DNA from: Limnanthes douglasii subsp. nivea
Taxonomy: Eukaryota; Streptophyta; Magnoliopsida; Brassicales; Limnanthaceae
Direction of reading: 5' to 3'
Length of the DNA stretch: 64,000 bases
Assembly: GCA_036936605.1 (NCBI GenBank)
Contig: JAUPFV010000001.1
Span: 115,948,771 to 116,012,770, forward strand
Of the stretch, positions 27,633-40,341 are shown one piece after another; position 1 is the first letter of the stretch, and each line of letters begins with the position of its first letter. The translations under genes and the position numbers were made by a program. The notes beneath the pieces were generated by a model, which worked only from the letters and a program-made list of their open reading frames with translations, searched no databases and was not told the DNA's origin.

Positions 27633-27637
27633 CTAAA

Positions 27638-28152
27638 TGATGTAGTTGCACAAGCCCATGACTATATGGCCCTTTTGGACAAACGAAAACAGGCTTTATT
27701 TGGGGCCCAGATATCAGAGTTAGGCGATGCGACCACTCAAATCGAACGCGTCGAGAAGCCCAACGATTTTCGAAACCATCACAACGTGATGAAGTCCAGA
27801 CCCTAAATTTAGTCGTTTAAACCCTCGTTTTGCTGTTTTATTAAATTTTCTGCATTTTCCTATTTTATTTAGATTGTATTAAAATACTTAACCAACTCCA
27901 ATCGCTTTGAAATTGGGCTGGGCTTTATTTTATTGCATAAGGAAAAAACTGTAATTTTGGGCTAGGGTTTCGAGCACTTCTATAAAAGGCTCTCAAACCC
28001 TAGTTTTGCCGCAGACTTTTTTGAATAGAATTTTGATCTTCTTTAAAGTCTCCTTTACTCTAACCTAGGGTTAGAACTATCCATCTTCTATTGTTCGTCT
28101 TCTTTTTCTGAATTTTCAGCCATCTGTTCCACCTCGTAGCTTGACGCTACCA
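27638..28152 (+). repeat. Left LTR of the gypsy element
   Basis: 515 bp. It contains a TATA box, tataaaag, at 27981-27988, bracketed by an inverted pair of telobox-like motifs (ctagggttt at 27963-27971 region and aaaccctag at 27995-28003). Transcription probably starts 25-35 bp after the TATA box. Confidence 0.95.
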
Positions 28153-28182
28153 TATTAGTATCAGATTCAGAGTTCCTACAGC

Positions 28183-29280
28183 GTGGGTAACGACGGTATG
28201 CCGCCAAAGCGATCTTTTCGAGGGAAGTCCACTCTTCCGATCACTGAATCGGTCGACCGTGATGAATTCGGTCAATTCCAATCCCAGGTTGGTGAACAGA
28301 TGCACTCGTTGAGAAATCAGTTGAGAGACGTACAAGAAGCACTACACAGGCTGTTGAACAATCAAACCAACGGATTTCGAGCTCCAAGTTCGAGCAACCA
28401 GCCGTCGGGATCTGAGAGAGAGATCGGCCGCGAGCGGAATCTGTTTGCTCCTCGGCGAGAACAAGTTAGGGGTCAATACTCACCACAAGACTGCCGTGAA
28501 CAAGTCTTTGAGCAGCCGCCACCGAGAGATTCTGATCTGAACGCCAACAACCGGTGAGAATCTGGATTCAAATTGGAGATCCCAGAGTTCCAAGGGGGTC
28601 TTGCACCAGATGAGTTTTTAGATTCGATCGCCTCAGTTGAAGAAGTCCTTGATTTCAAGGAGGTTCCGGATGCAAAGCGGGTACAGTTGGCTGCAACTAA
28701 GTTCTGAGGTCGAGCTGCATCCTGGTGGCAACAGCTCAAGCATACCATATCAAGGCACGGTAAGCCAAAAATAACAACTTGGGCTAAGTTTGTGAAGCAC
28801 ATGAGGGCTGCATTTTTGCCTTACAACTATACCCGCATAATGTATCAGCAGTTCCAAAACCTTAAACAAGGGTCAAAGACTGTTGACGAGTACACTAACG
28901 ATTTTTTCACGCTACAAAACCGTGTATATATTACTGATTCAGTAGATCAGCTAGTATCTCGCTATATAGGGGGATGCGACAGCAGTTTCAGGACCAGCTG
29001 AATATGTTCGACCCTGTGAATGTGTCTGAAGCACATCAGCGCGCAATGCATCTGGAGAAAGCCCTTTCACGAAGGCCTTATGGAGGAAACACTGCCAGAA
29101 CAAATCCATTGGCATTCCCTAAAAAGACGGTTCCAAGCCCTAACCCAGGAGTGCCAACTGTTTCTCCTATGCGCACAGGTGCTAATTTGCAGGTCCATAG
29201 TCGCACAGTTATTTCCTCATAGGTCCGGTGCTACCATTGTCATGAACTAGGGCACGTTGATTTACAGTGTCCAAAATTAC
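28183..29280 (+). pseudogene. Gypsy gag relic with CCHC zinc knuckle
   Basis: The frame opens shortly after the primer site; a first stretch has a QFQSQVGEQMHSLRNQL-type coiled segment, then stops at 28555. Retrotransposon gag sequence continues in other frames (FQGGLAPDEFLDSI, ASWWQQLKHT, MYQQFQNLKQGSKTVDEY, LNMFDPVNVSEAHQRAMHLE). A zinc knuckle, CYHCHELGHVDLQC, lies near 29230-29272 with the C-x2-C-x4-H-x4-C spacing intact. At least two stops and a frameshift near 28970 inactivate it. Confidence 0.9.
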
Positions 29281-29439
29281 GACAACAACCACAACACCCG
29301 AGGGGTCTGCTCGCTGACACTGCTGATTTTTCCCTGGAGGGCGAGCCACGGTTTGATGAAGAACCAGAGGATGTTGTTGATAAGGTTCCAGAGGACCAGG
29401 TTACAAGAGGAGATATTGGTCAGGCATTGGTTTTAAAGC

Positions 29440-32400
29440 GTATCTGCCTGACGCCGAAAGCCAAAAGTGATGGGGATGATTGGCTACAGAACAATATTTT
29501 CCAATCGACTTGTACTATTGGGGGAAAGGTCTGCAAATTCGTTATTGATTCAGGGAGCTGCGAAAATGTTATCTCTGATTAAGTTGTCCAGAAACTGGCC
29601 CTAAAAACAGAAGACCACCCAAACCCCTAGAAGCTTGCCTGGTTAAAGAAAGGTAATAAGGTAAGTATCTCTAGAAGATGTCTGGTATCTTTCTCTGTTG
29701 GTAACTACAGGGATAAAGCTTGGTGCGATGTCATTGGGATGGATGCGTGTCACTTGTTGTTAGGCCGACCCTGGCAATATGATAGAAGTGTCATATATGA
29801 TCTTAGGAGGAACCGCTACAGTTTTATATGGAATAATGTCAGGTTCATATTAACACCAACTAGAGAGGTTTCTCCAAAACCTACCCTTGCAGTATCAAAG
29901 AAGTCGGGTAAGAACTTTCTAGCTCGAAAGGCGTTTATAGAGCATGCTCATGAAACAGGGATTGTCTATCTTTTGGTGATAAAAGAATTTAGTACTGATC
30001 CATTTGCTGGTATACCTGAGCGAGTTCGGCCGCTTTTAGCAGAATTCTCTGTTGTCTTTCCCGATACTTTACCTACAGGTCTTCCTCCATTGAGAGATAT
30101 CTAACACCAGATTGACCTTGTACCGGGTGCTATCCTACCAAACCGACCGCATTATGGGATGAGCCCAAAAGAGCATAAAGAGCTCCGCAGACAGGTGGAG
30201 GAACTGTTAACGAAAGGCCACATCCGGGAGAGTCTTAGTCCTTGTGCGGTTCCTGCACTATTAATACCAAAGAAGGATGTCTCAATGAGAATGTGTGTGG
30301 ATAGCCGAGCTATCAACAAAATTACAGTAAGGTATCGGTTTCCTATTCCTCGCCTTGATGATTTACTGGATTAATTGAATGGTGCCACTGTTTTTACGAA
30401 GCTGGATTTGAAGAACGGATACCACCAGATTCGTATTCGTATGGGGGGTGAGTGGAAAACAACCTTCAAGACCCGAGAAGGTCTGTTTGAATGGATGGTA
30501 ATGCCATTCGGTCTTTCTAACGCTCCTAGCCCGTTCATGCGGGTTATGAACCAGGTATTTTGCCAGTTCATCGGAAAATTTCATAAGTTTTGTTTTATGA
30601 CAGATTTGGTCGTCTTCTTGGGGTATGTCGTGTCAAAAGATGGGCTTTCAGTGGATCAGTCGAAAGTGGCATCTGTGCGAGACTGGCCTATTCTTACTTC
30701 CATCACTGAAGTCCGCTCTTTTCACGGATTGGTCTCCTTTTACAGACGGTTCATACATAACTTCAGCACTGTTATGGCTCCCATTACAGAGTGTGTGAAG
30801 GGCAAGACATTCTGCTGGACCCCTGAAGCAGCTAAGGCGTTTGAGGAAATCAAGGCAAGACTTACCACTACACCGATTCTGGTTTTACCTGACTTTTCAA
30901 CAGGATTTGAATTGTATTGTGATGCATCTGGATTGAGCATTGGCGCTGTACTCAGCTAACGAGGTCGCCCTGTAGCATACTTCAGCGAAAAGTTAAGTGG
31001 AGCTAAACTTAACTACAACACCTATGACAAGGAGTTCTATGTCGTTGTACGAGCTTTGAAGCACTGGAGTTCCTACTTGGCCTACAATGACTTTGTCCTG
31101 TACACCGATCATGATGCCTTAAAGCATCTGCAGATTCAGGAGAAACTCTCTTCCTGCCATGCACGTTGGGCAGCATTTACTCAACAATTTACCTTTTCCA
31201 TTAAACATACTTCGGGGACAGTTAACCGCGTAGCTGACGCACTGAGCCGACGCAGCATGATGATTCGTATGGAAGGAGAAGTTGTGGGATTCGAGATGAT
31301 GAAGGATCTATTGGCTACCGATCTATATTTTGGTCCTATTCTAGAGGACGTCGGTGCAGGTTTGAGAAAAGATTTTGCAGTGAGCAACGATTACCTTTCA
31401 AAGGTAATTTATTTTGTGTTCCTGAGGGTAGTTTGAGGTTACTGATTGTACAAGAGAGACACAATGAGGGGCATGGGGGTAGAGATCAAACCCTTCACTC
31501 TGTATCCAGTCAGTTCTTCTGGCCGCATTTGAGGCAAGATGTTATCCGTTTTGTAGCTAGTTGTCGGGTTTGCCAGGTGGCAAAAGGTATATCCTCCAAC
31601 GCAGGTCTATACCTACCCCTCCCAATACCGGAAGGACCGTGGCGAAGCGTCAGCATGGATTTCATCTCTGGGCTATCAAGAACACAGAGAGGTAACGATT
31701 CTATTTTTGTAGTGGTTGACAGGTTTTCTAAGATGACCCACTTCATTGCCTGCAAGAAAACCACAGATGCTGTGAATTTTGCTAATTTATACTTTCGTGA
31801 GGTCTACCGCTTACATGATCTACCCTTGAATATCTTTTTTGATCGCGATGCGCGGTTTGTGGGGCATTTTTGGAGGAGTTTGTGGCGCCTCACAAACACG
31901 AAGCTGAGTTTTAGCAGCGCATATCACTCGCAGACAGACGGCCAAACCGAGGTAACTAATCGAACGTTAGGCAACATGTTACGCACAGAGGTCTTTGAGA
32001 ACTTGAAATCATGGGATTCCGGCCTTTATCATGTTGAGTTCGCCTACAAAAGGCACCACAAGCGCAGTACTGGGTATAGTCCCTTCATGGTAGTCTATGG
32101 TTATAACCCACGGGGTCCTATGGACTTAGCTTTCCCAACGCTTGATAAGATCCCAGCTAAGGTCGAGAACGCCATTGCTGATCTATGGGAGATCCATGCG
32201 AACACCCGCAAACACCTGGAGGAAACAACACAGAAGTACAAGATTGCCGCAGATAAGAAGCGCCGCCTGGTGGAGTTTGCAGTGGGAGACTTTGTATGGG
32301 CTGTTTTGACCAGGGATCGTTATCCTGCACACGAGTACAACAAGTTGGCTGCAAGGAAGGTGGGTCCGTTTGAAATTATTGAAAAGATTAATCCCAATGC

Positions 32401-32510
32401 ATACAGGTTGAAACTACCCAGCCACATGAAGACCCGTAACGTTTTCAACGTGAAGCACCTGGTGCCATTTACCGCTGCTGCTGAAGATGATGAAGCTGAG
32501 AATTCGTGGG
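29440..32510 (+). pseudogene. Gypsy pol relic: protease, RT, RNase H, integrase
   Basis: Protease: VIDSGSCENVIS near 29540, soon followed by a stop. [36 protein letters not shown] and [12 protein letters not shown] (30159-30560), then a jump from FCQFIGKF straight to [13 protein letters not shown] near 30590-30620. This removes the catalytic YxDD segment. RNase [16 protein letters not shown], a stop at 30957, then RPVAYFSEKLS and YTDHDALKHL. Integrase (31433-32510, open): GGRDQTLHSV, WPHLRQDVIRFVASCRVCQ, MDFISGLSRTQRGNDSI, FFDRDARFVG, SQTDGQTEVTNR and a C-terminal HLVPF. The acidic integrase residues are visible. The integrase frame runs on into the right LTR. Confidence 0.95.
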
Positions 32511-32535
32511 CGAATTCTTCCGAAGAAGGGGAGGA

Positions 32536-33050
32536 TGATGTAGTTGCACAAGCCCATGACTATATGACCCTTTTGGACAAACTGAAACAGGATTTATTTG
32601 GGGCCCGGATATCAGAATTAGGCGATGCGTCCATTCAAATCGAATGCGTCGAGAAGCCCAACAATTTTTGAAAGCATCATGACATGATGAAGTCCAGGCC
32701 CTAAATTTAGTCGTTTAAACCCTCGTTTTGCTGTTTTATTAAATTTTCTGCATTTTTCTATTTTATTTAGATTTTATTAAAATACTTAACCAGCTCCAAT
32801 CGCTTTGAAATTAGGCTGGGTTTTATTTTATTGCATAAGGAAAAAACTGTAATTTTGGGCTAGGGTTTCGATTACTTCTATAAAAGGCTCTCAAACCCTA
32901 GTTTTGCCGCAGACTATTTTGAATAGAATTTTGATTTTCTTTAAAGTCTCCTTTACTCTAACCTAGGGTTAGAACTATCCATCTTCTATTGTTCGTCTTC
33001 TTTTTCTGAATTTTCAGCCATCTGTTCCACCTCGTAGCTTGACGGTACCA
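32536..33050 (+). repeat. Right LTR of the gypsy element
   Basis: 515 bp, partner of 27638-28152, with the TATA box and telobox-like pair conserved. Confidence 0.95.
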
Positions 33051-33055
33051 CTAAA

Positions 33056-34836
33056 GTACCACGTTTTTCTAGGAAGACCATGTCAGCCTAAGTGAATATG
33101 TTTATGAGAGTTTAGTTTTATTGTATTTAAGCATATATTATGTAAAAAAAATTGAACATTTGATGAGAAGCTTGTTTTTTTTGTCGTTTCTACGATCTAC
33201 TTTCGTGATTTCTTTTGGTATACAGATTTACAATGTTTTTTACCGTTCATAATATTTTATGCCTTCTTACTAAAGTTGATTGAATAACTAGTGAGAGCTT
33301 TCAAAACAAAATCTTACATCCACCACTAAGGTCTCAATGAATTTTAACTTTTATTTATATATTTGAAATATTGGGAGTTGCGGTATTTGTTATATTTTAA
33401 TATCATATATTTTATAATTACAGTTTATATATATAGGTTATATTTGTGTCATAGATGTGATATTATAGTCATTTTTTTTTCAATTTATGTTGTATGATTA
33501 TCAAAATGTTTAAGAATTATATGTCGGATATAGTTTTACTGAAGTTCAGAATGGTATGTGATTTATCTGCTTTTACAAAAGACATACATGAAAAATAAGA
33601 TCTTTGTTAAATTTTAAAAGAAAAGTAAAACATTGGTGTAGATCAATTAACATAGCCATTAATTATATATGTCGTGATAAACTTCATATTTCTTTGACTT
33701 TGTATTTATGTTTATAGACGCTTACTAAAATTAGTTGATGCAATAGGTTTCTTTAGATTTATACTAATATAGAGTTGAGACGAGTTAGCACATTATTTCT
33801 TATCGACAACTTGCAAAGGTCGAACTTCACGGGGATAAAAAATTTATTCTCTAACAATTTTTTTAAGATCACATTTTTAGCTCGTTATTTATACTATTAG
33901 TATAGCTATATGTTATTTTCTTAGACTTATATTATTTAGAATAAAGTGTGTTTTAGACGTATGTTTATTTAAATTTATTTTGTTTTTGGGTGTTTTTATT
34001 TACTTCATTTCAGATATATTTGTACTTTTACGTTGATTTAGACTTATATATTCTTACTTATAATTTGTCTAAATTATTTAAGTATGATGAAGTTAATACT
34101 TTTTTCACACATACACATACCCGCGCATACACACACGCACACATGCACAACCCCACACCCACCATACATCCCCGCCACATCCTCTCTTCAAACACATATA
34201 TAAAAACACGCACATACGCATACACACTCACGTATCCGCACCTACATGCACACACACAAGTACGTACGCACGTATCCGCACCCACGCACACGCATGCACA
34301 TACATAAAATGGTTCATAACTTAGAAAAATATATTAAATTTATAAAAAAAATATCAAATAATTTTAAAAATATACATTTTATATTGAAGCAGTTTTTTCC
34401 TCCCACACCAGTAGAGATGTGAAGGCATGTATACGTAAAATCCTTACTCGTATAATAGAAAATATATATTTTTTTGTCAAAGAATATACAATTCCATAGT
34501 AGATTATATTTTAATTTATTTTCTTATACAACACAAGTAAACATTGACTAGTTATTGTAGATTATGTTATTTACATAGTTTGAAATATATATTAACCACT
34601 TGGGCGCTCAAAAATTGATCATAATTATAAACTATGAATAAGGTCTTGATCAAAGATAATTTCTCATATAGGACCAATATCAAATTCAAAAAATAATATC
34701 GCTTACGTTAATGACAATATGACCTAATTTTTGTATTATATATAAAAAATTCTTAATGCTTACCATTCTCTGACCTCACATAGGTGGATCATATTGGATA
34801 AACAAAAAATATATCAATTTTTTTTATCTTTAGTAT
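33056..34836. other. AT-rich spacer with a CA-rich tract
   Basis: No gene is recognised between the two gypsy elements. The only compositional feature is the CA-rich tract at 34108-34305. Confidence 0.5.
34108..34305. repeat. CA-rich alternating purine-pyrimidine tract
   Basis: About 200 bp of imperfect (CA)n, CGCA and CATA alternation: cacacatacacataccc..., ...cacgcacacgcatgcacata. Open frames on both strands here are artefacts of the repeat. Confidence 0.9.
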
Positions 34837-35222
34837 TGATATGATCATATATTTTTGGAAGTGTATCGTAATGATTCGGTATTTATCCGAAGGGGTAATC
34901 CGGACAGGTTAAATGAAAGTTGATGACTAAGCAGTGGCTTAGACCAACCACTGACTCAGCTATGTGTCTGGTATCTTAAATCATGGGCTTATGGGATCAT
35001 GAAAAATGTCCAATAAGAAGATCTGACCCCAAAAGCTCATAGATATCCAAAAAAATATAAATATCCCAGCCAACTTCATTAAGAAAATAAATACCTTTTT
35101 CTAGAAGCATTTAATACAATAATATACCTCATTTCTCTCACTACTCTCTAAAAAAATACTTAATATCAACAAGCTAAAGATATTCCCTTTTTTACCCATA
35201 AACCAGATTTTTTCCATCACCA
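34837..35222 (+). repeat. Left LTR of the Tat element
   Basis: 386 bp, TG...CA. It carries a TATA-like aaaatataaatatccc near 35053-35068. Confidence 0.9.
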
Positions 35223-35224
35223 AA

Positions 35225-35244
35225 TTGGCGACCACAGTGGGAGC
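35225..35244 (+). other. Primer-binding site of the Tat element
   Basis: ttggcgaccacagtgggagc lies just after the left LTR. It resembles tggcgactccactgggg-type sites complementary to tRNA-Arg used by Tat/Ogre elements (remembered pattern). Confidence 0.6.
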
Positions 35245-35269
35245 TAAGGGACCTGAATAACTCTGTTCA

Positions 35270-36800
35270 AAAACTTAGTTGAAATTCATACTTCAGATAT
35301 CACGGATCTTAATATGCAAGATATTCTACCTCATGAAAATGAAAGAATAAGAGATGAAAATGAGCATGCTATCATGTCTCATGTCAATCACAACACAGAG
35401 GAAATACAATTCATGTAAGATGAACGTGATCAGTTGAGGGCTAATATTGAAGCTTTGAGACCCCAAAGTGAAGCCAAAAAATGGTTGAAAGAAAGTTCTG
35501 ATACAGGAGGCATGTCTGCAGATGATCCCGATGACAATAACAAGCTAGATGAAAATGATCAGTCCCTAAATACTTATATTAATTCTAAAAATATGCACCA
35601 GGCTAAACAAGTAATGAATGGATCAGATTCTTCTAAATTTGATGGGTCTTCTTCATCCAATAGTGAGCAGGGCCATCAGAAAAATAAAATAAGGTTGACA
35701 AAGAAACATTCGAGAAAAAGGTACAGGAAGGGAAACATGAAAAAGAATAAATATCAGGGAAAAATAGAGGGGTAGGCAGATCACAATATTGATCATCTTC
35801 TGAGTGATCAATTTGCTACCCAATCTGAACCAGGTATATTTTACACTCTTGATGAAGATACAATATTTAGTCGTAATCATAATTGGAGACAATCACCTTT
35901 GTCCTAAAAAATACTCTCCGGACATCTGCCCAGACGGTTCGACAGTTCCAAAATAGAAAAATACGATGAAAGCAAAGATCTTGATAACCATTTCGAGCAG
36001 TTCAAGAATTTTATGATGAATTTTGATGATGATGATGGTAAACGTTATGCCAAGCTTTCTCGCAAACTTTCAAGAGAAATGCTTTAAATAGTATAATAGT
36101 TTACCACAATGATCTATTAAAAACTTTTATGTTTTCTGGATGGCATTTTGGAGACAGTTTGTGGGAAGTAAGGAGCTTAAAGGAAATAGTTATACTATCA
36201 TCTATTTCATTCAAGAACCGAACGAGTCTTTGAAAGAATATATCATCTAGTTTGTAAATACGTAGAACGAATTGGCCGATTGTTTTGAACAAGTAGTCAT
36301 TTCTTCCTTGAGACAAGGGTTGAATCCAAGAGTTGGCTGACTCAGTGAATCAAAAAACAACAATGACTTGAGGTGGATTATTAAATCAGGTCAGAAAACA
36401 GATTACAATGGATGAAACTAAGAGATCTAGAGTACCGCGCCAGAATAGGTTTGCTCCTACAACATCAATTCCACAAGCCCATACTCAATTCCAGGACACA
36501 GTTAATTATAGGCCAAAAGATTCTAGAATAGGGTCACATCGGCCAAGACAGAAGTCAAGCACAATCATTTAAACCCAAGAGGAGCCCGTGGATTCAATCT
36601 GAATGGTTTTCCAAACTGGGTAAAAATATGGCTACTATTTATGTCAAGATTGAGAACGCTGTACATTTTAGGAGACCAGCACCAATTCAATCTCTTAGAG
36701 AGAATCGAAATACTCGCTTTTGTAAGTACCACAGGGATGTGGGTCATGATACTCATGACTGCATCGCATTAAAACAATAAGTGCATAATTTAATCTAGAG
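35270..36800 (+). pseudogene. Tat gag relic
   Basis: The N-terminal part has an open charged stretch (35434-35775) rich in Lys, Ser and Asp. Downstream the gag core is broken over frames: FDSSKIEKYDESKDLDNHFE at about 35940, GSKELKGNSYTI and QEPNESLKEYI at about 36160-36240, VVISSLRQGLNP at about 36295. A cysteine/histidine motif, CKYHRDVGHDTHDC, at 36721-36762 matches the knuckle-like motif of Tat gag. Many stops. Confidence 0.85.
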
Positions 36801-37189
36801 AATGAATTTGTCAGTTTTTGTTAAAAAACAAGGGGCAATAGGCAAGTCAATACTTACTCTCAATCTAATGCAAATATAACCCGAGTAATATCACCAACTG
36901 GTCCAGGGCAAAGTATCTAGGCAAGAAGATACTATGGTGATTACGGAAAGGTTTGATGTAAATTTGGAATATCTAGATCCTAACCCGGACCAGAAAATTA
37001 AGTTGGGATGATAGTAATATTTCAACAGTATCCGATATGTGTAACGTTTTTGAATCTCTAACCATTTTCGGGGGAGATATTGTGACTGCACCTTCAAGCT
37101 GTTCAAGAAAAAAACATGTCAATAGTTTAAAAACTCAGTTAGAGGGAAAATATCTACACATATTTATCAAATCCATGCTCCATTTATTG

Positions 37190-39023
37190 TATTTTATGAA
37201 AATGATATAAGGGATATTACGGCCCCACACGAAGATGTTGTGGTTGGAGGGGCATCCATTGGAGGCAATGATATACGTCGGATTTTAATTGAATTATGCA
37301 GTTCAGAAAATATATTGTTCCTATCAACTTACAAGCAAATAAATAATTCATCAGTCATCTAGCGTTCAAATAGGACCATAGTATGGTTTACTGGAAGTAC
37401 ATCTGATGTAATTGGATAATTTGAAGAAGAAGTCTTATTGGGGAAATGACCATTCAGAAAGATGGTAAGAGTTTTGTTTGTAATAGTTGATTGTCCAACA
37501 TCTTACAACGTCATATTTGGTAGATCTTGGTTATCTAGGATGCATGCGGTAGCTTCCACTGTTCTCCAATGTTTGAAATATGATATAAATGGACAAGTGG
37601 GTGTCGTCTAAAGTAGCCAAAAGGTAGCTCGCAAATGTTATGTCACCGCTCTTGCTTCGAAATCGTTAAAAACAGTAAAGGCTGACAAAGAATAGAAGTT
37701 AGTGGAGCCTTCTCCAGCCAAAATGAGATAGATGATCCAAGGGAGGCTCCTAGTATGGTAATCCCAATTGAAGAAGTTAAAATTCATTGTTTGGCAGAAG
37801 GTAAAAGTGTTAGGGTTAAATCTAAACTACCATTAAAGCTAAAAGAAAAATTATTGTTTTTTTAATCTAATAATCTACATGTATTTGCATGGTGCAATGA
37901 GGATGCCCTAATAATTTCCCATGTGCATTGACTTCATAGATCTTAAAAGAGTTTTCCCTAAATATCATATTCCAATGCCCCAGATAGATCAACTAGTGGA
38001 CTCTACATCAGGGAATAAGTTATTGTCTTTCATGGATGCTTTTTTCTGGGTATAATCAAATACAGATGAATCTGAATGATCAATCACATTAGCTTTATAG
38101 CTGAGAGGGGGCTCCATTTTTATAAGGTAATTCCCTTTGGGTTGAAGAATACTAGAGCTACTCATCAACGAAAGATGAATAAGGCATTTGCTAATCAGAT
38201 TGGCAGTAATATAGAAGTTTACATTGATGGCATGATGGTGAAAATATATAAAGAGGAAGATAACATATTTGATCTCAAAGAAATGTTTTCTAACTTATAA
38301 GCCATCAATTTGAAGTTAAATTCATAGAAATGTACCTTCGGAGTCTGATCTAGTAAATTTCTGGGGTATATTAGAAGTAAGAAAGGGATCCAGTTTAATC
38401 CAGATCAGTTAAATGTTTTATTAGCCATGGATCCATCTCAAAATACCAAAGAAGTCTAGATATTAACTAGAAGATTGGCTGTATTGAATTGGATTATTTC
38501 AAGATCATCAGATAAATGTGCTTAATTTATCCAAGTTTTAAGGAGTGTTAAAGACTTTAACTAGTCTCCTTATTGTGATCAAGTTTTCCTTGAAATCAAG
38601 AAACACTTATCTTCACCCAAGACGTTGTTCAAACTAGTTTAATGAGAAAGGATTTATAAGTATCTAGCAGTATCAGAATATGCGGTGAGTGCTGTTTTGG
38701 TACGAGAAGTGGATAATTATCCATGTACGGTTTACTATATAAGCAAGAGTTTGTTGGAAGCTGAGAAAAGATAATTAAAATTGAAAAAATTAGCCTTAAC
38801 ATTGCTGATAGCAGCTAGAAAAACGAGACCTTACTTTCAAGCACACTCTGTCATAATTCGAACTTCTTTTCCTCTGAAAAATGTGCTACAAAAGGCTGAT
38901 ATATCGGGAAGGTTGACTAAATGGCCAGTTGAGTTTGGAGACAATGATATTGACTTTGGACCTCAGACTACAATCAAAACTCAAATTGTAGCTGATATTT
39001 TTAGTGGAATTTCATTTTAAGAG
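37190..39023 (+). pseudogene. Tat pol relic: protease, RT, RNase H
   Basis: Protease: HEDVVVGGASIGGNDIRRIL followed by IELCSSENILF near 37280-37320; the catalytic DSG is now ELC. RT: DLKRVFPKYHIPMPQIDQLV near 37935-37990, then FIAERGLHFYKVIPFGLKN and EVYIDGMMVK at 38214-38243, where YVDD has become YIDG. RNase H: LLEAEKR, LKLKKLALTLLIAARKTRPYF and DISGRLTKWPVEFG (38750-38940), ending in a VADIF segment. Several stops and frameshifts; not functional. Confidence 0.9.
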
Positions 39024-39074
39024 GTCTTATGAGGAAGCTCAAGTCTGTAAGAAAAAAAGGAACAAGTGATCTGA

Positions 39075-39323
39075 ACTGATGGTGGATCTAGTACAATAGG
39101 GCGTGGAGCTGGAATTTGCTTAACCTCTCCTTATGGTGATACCATGTACCATGCTATATGCTTTGGCTTCAGAGCATCCAACAATGAGTCAGAATATGAA
39201 GCGACTATAGCTGGTTTAAGGTTAGCTCAAATATGTGGGGCTAAAAGAGTCGGACTGATAAGTGATTCGCAATTGCTCATCCATCAGGTCAACAGAAATC
39301 TGAAACCAGGAAAGATCACTTAA
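39075..39323 (+). pseudogene. Second, archaeal-type RNase H domain of the Tat element
   Basis: An 82-codon open stretch: TDGGSSTIGRGAGICLT, SNNESEYEATIAGLRLAQ and RVGLISDSQLLIHQVN. The D...E...D acidic positions of RNase H are all visible. This extra RNase H between the retroviral-type RNase H and integrase is a recognised feature of Tat-lineage gypsy elements. A TGA lies immediately upstream and TAA ends it, so it survives only as an island. Confidence 0.9.
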
Positions 39324-39779
39324 TAAACTATTTACAAGTGCTAAAGGAAGTCACCATTAGTTTTAAATGCATCAGATATGAGCATATCCCCAAATTAGAA
39401 AACACCATGGCAGATTCTTTAGCCACTATAGCATGTTCTGAAGCATACCCTTGGATTATTATACAAGAATGTCCTTCCATAGATGCAACCAAAGGAAACA
39501 AGGGTTAAATAGAGAAAATTTTCATGCATCCGATGTACTTTTGAAAGATTGGAAAAATGAAATCCAAGAGTTTATCACTAATGGAGTTCTACCTTCAGAC
39601 AAGGTTGTGGCTAAAAAAACAAATTATAGAGCTCGTGGTTTTCTAGTTCTAAGGGGGGTTTTTTATTAAAAAAAACTTTCAGCAGGCCTTTACTGTGTTG
39701 TCTCAGATCCAATAAGTCAGAAAACGTTCTATCAGACTTACATGATGGAGAAGGATCAGCATATTATGGCTATAAAGTT

Positions 39780-40219
39780 TTGAGTAGAAGAGTCTTATTA
39801 GCGGGATATTATTAGCCTACGATTATGGCAGACGCTAAAGATTTGGTGAAAAGATGCGATCCTTGTCAAAGATATGGAGATGTAATTCATGTGACAGCAG
39901 TCCCCATGAAAATAGTGAAAGCACATTCAAGAACTGCACATTATCAAGGCTTGATGAAGAGCATGTTTTCAAATTGGAGATAAGATGTTGAGAAAAGTTA
40001 GAGATAAGGTGTTGAGATTTTCAAATTGGAGATAAGGTGTTGAGAAAAGTGTTCCTCCACATGAACGAGAAGCACTTCGGAAAGCTGACTCCAAATTGGG
40101 AAGGACCATACATTATATGTGAAAGAGTTAAACAAGGAACATAGAAACTCCAAGATAAAGAAGGCAACCTGTTGAATCATATTTGGAATGTTGAGCATCT
40201 CAGGTTATACTTAGAATAA
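39780..40219 (+). pseudogene. Tat integrase relic, catalytic core deleted
   Basis: The zinc-binding end is visible as DAKDLVKRCDPCQRYG (about 39828-39880). The sequence then passes almost directly to the C-terminal GKLTPNWEGPYIICERV and LLNHIWNVEHLRLYLE (40081-40216). The DDE core is missing. A 52-bp tandem duplication (ttttcaaattggagataag twice, about 39965-40050) sits in the gap. Confidence 0.85.
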
Positions 40220-40341
40220 ACTCATCTTGTAAATATTTTACTATTTCCTATCTTGGTGGCATGGGGAGGTTTTAATGAGGTGTCCGGATCTCAATCAATA
40301 TATTATCTTTTGCTTTTTTTAAAGAAATTATTTTGGTTATG

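Larger units (their letters stand above)
27638..33050 (+). mobile_element. Ty3/gypsy LTR retrotransposon, decayed but structurally complete
   Basis: LTRs are 27638-28152 and 32536-33050, each 515 bp, beginning TGATGTAG and ending TACCA. The target duplication is a perfect ctaaa (27633-27637 and 33051-33055). By eye the LTRs differ at roughly 25-30 positions, many C/T-type, so insertion is older than copia A and B. A degenerate tRNA-Met-like primer site (tagtatcaga) follows the left LTR, and a purine tract (gaagaaggggaggatga-type) precedes the right. Domain order gag - protease - RT - RNase H - integrase marks Ty3/gypsy. I see no clear chromodomain. Confidence 0.97.

Noticed and set aside
33990..34307. 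Overlapping frames on both strands of the CA-rich tract
   Set aside because: Low-complexity His/Thr and Cys/Val runs produced by the dinucleotide repeat.
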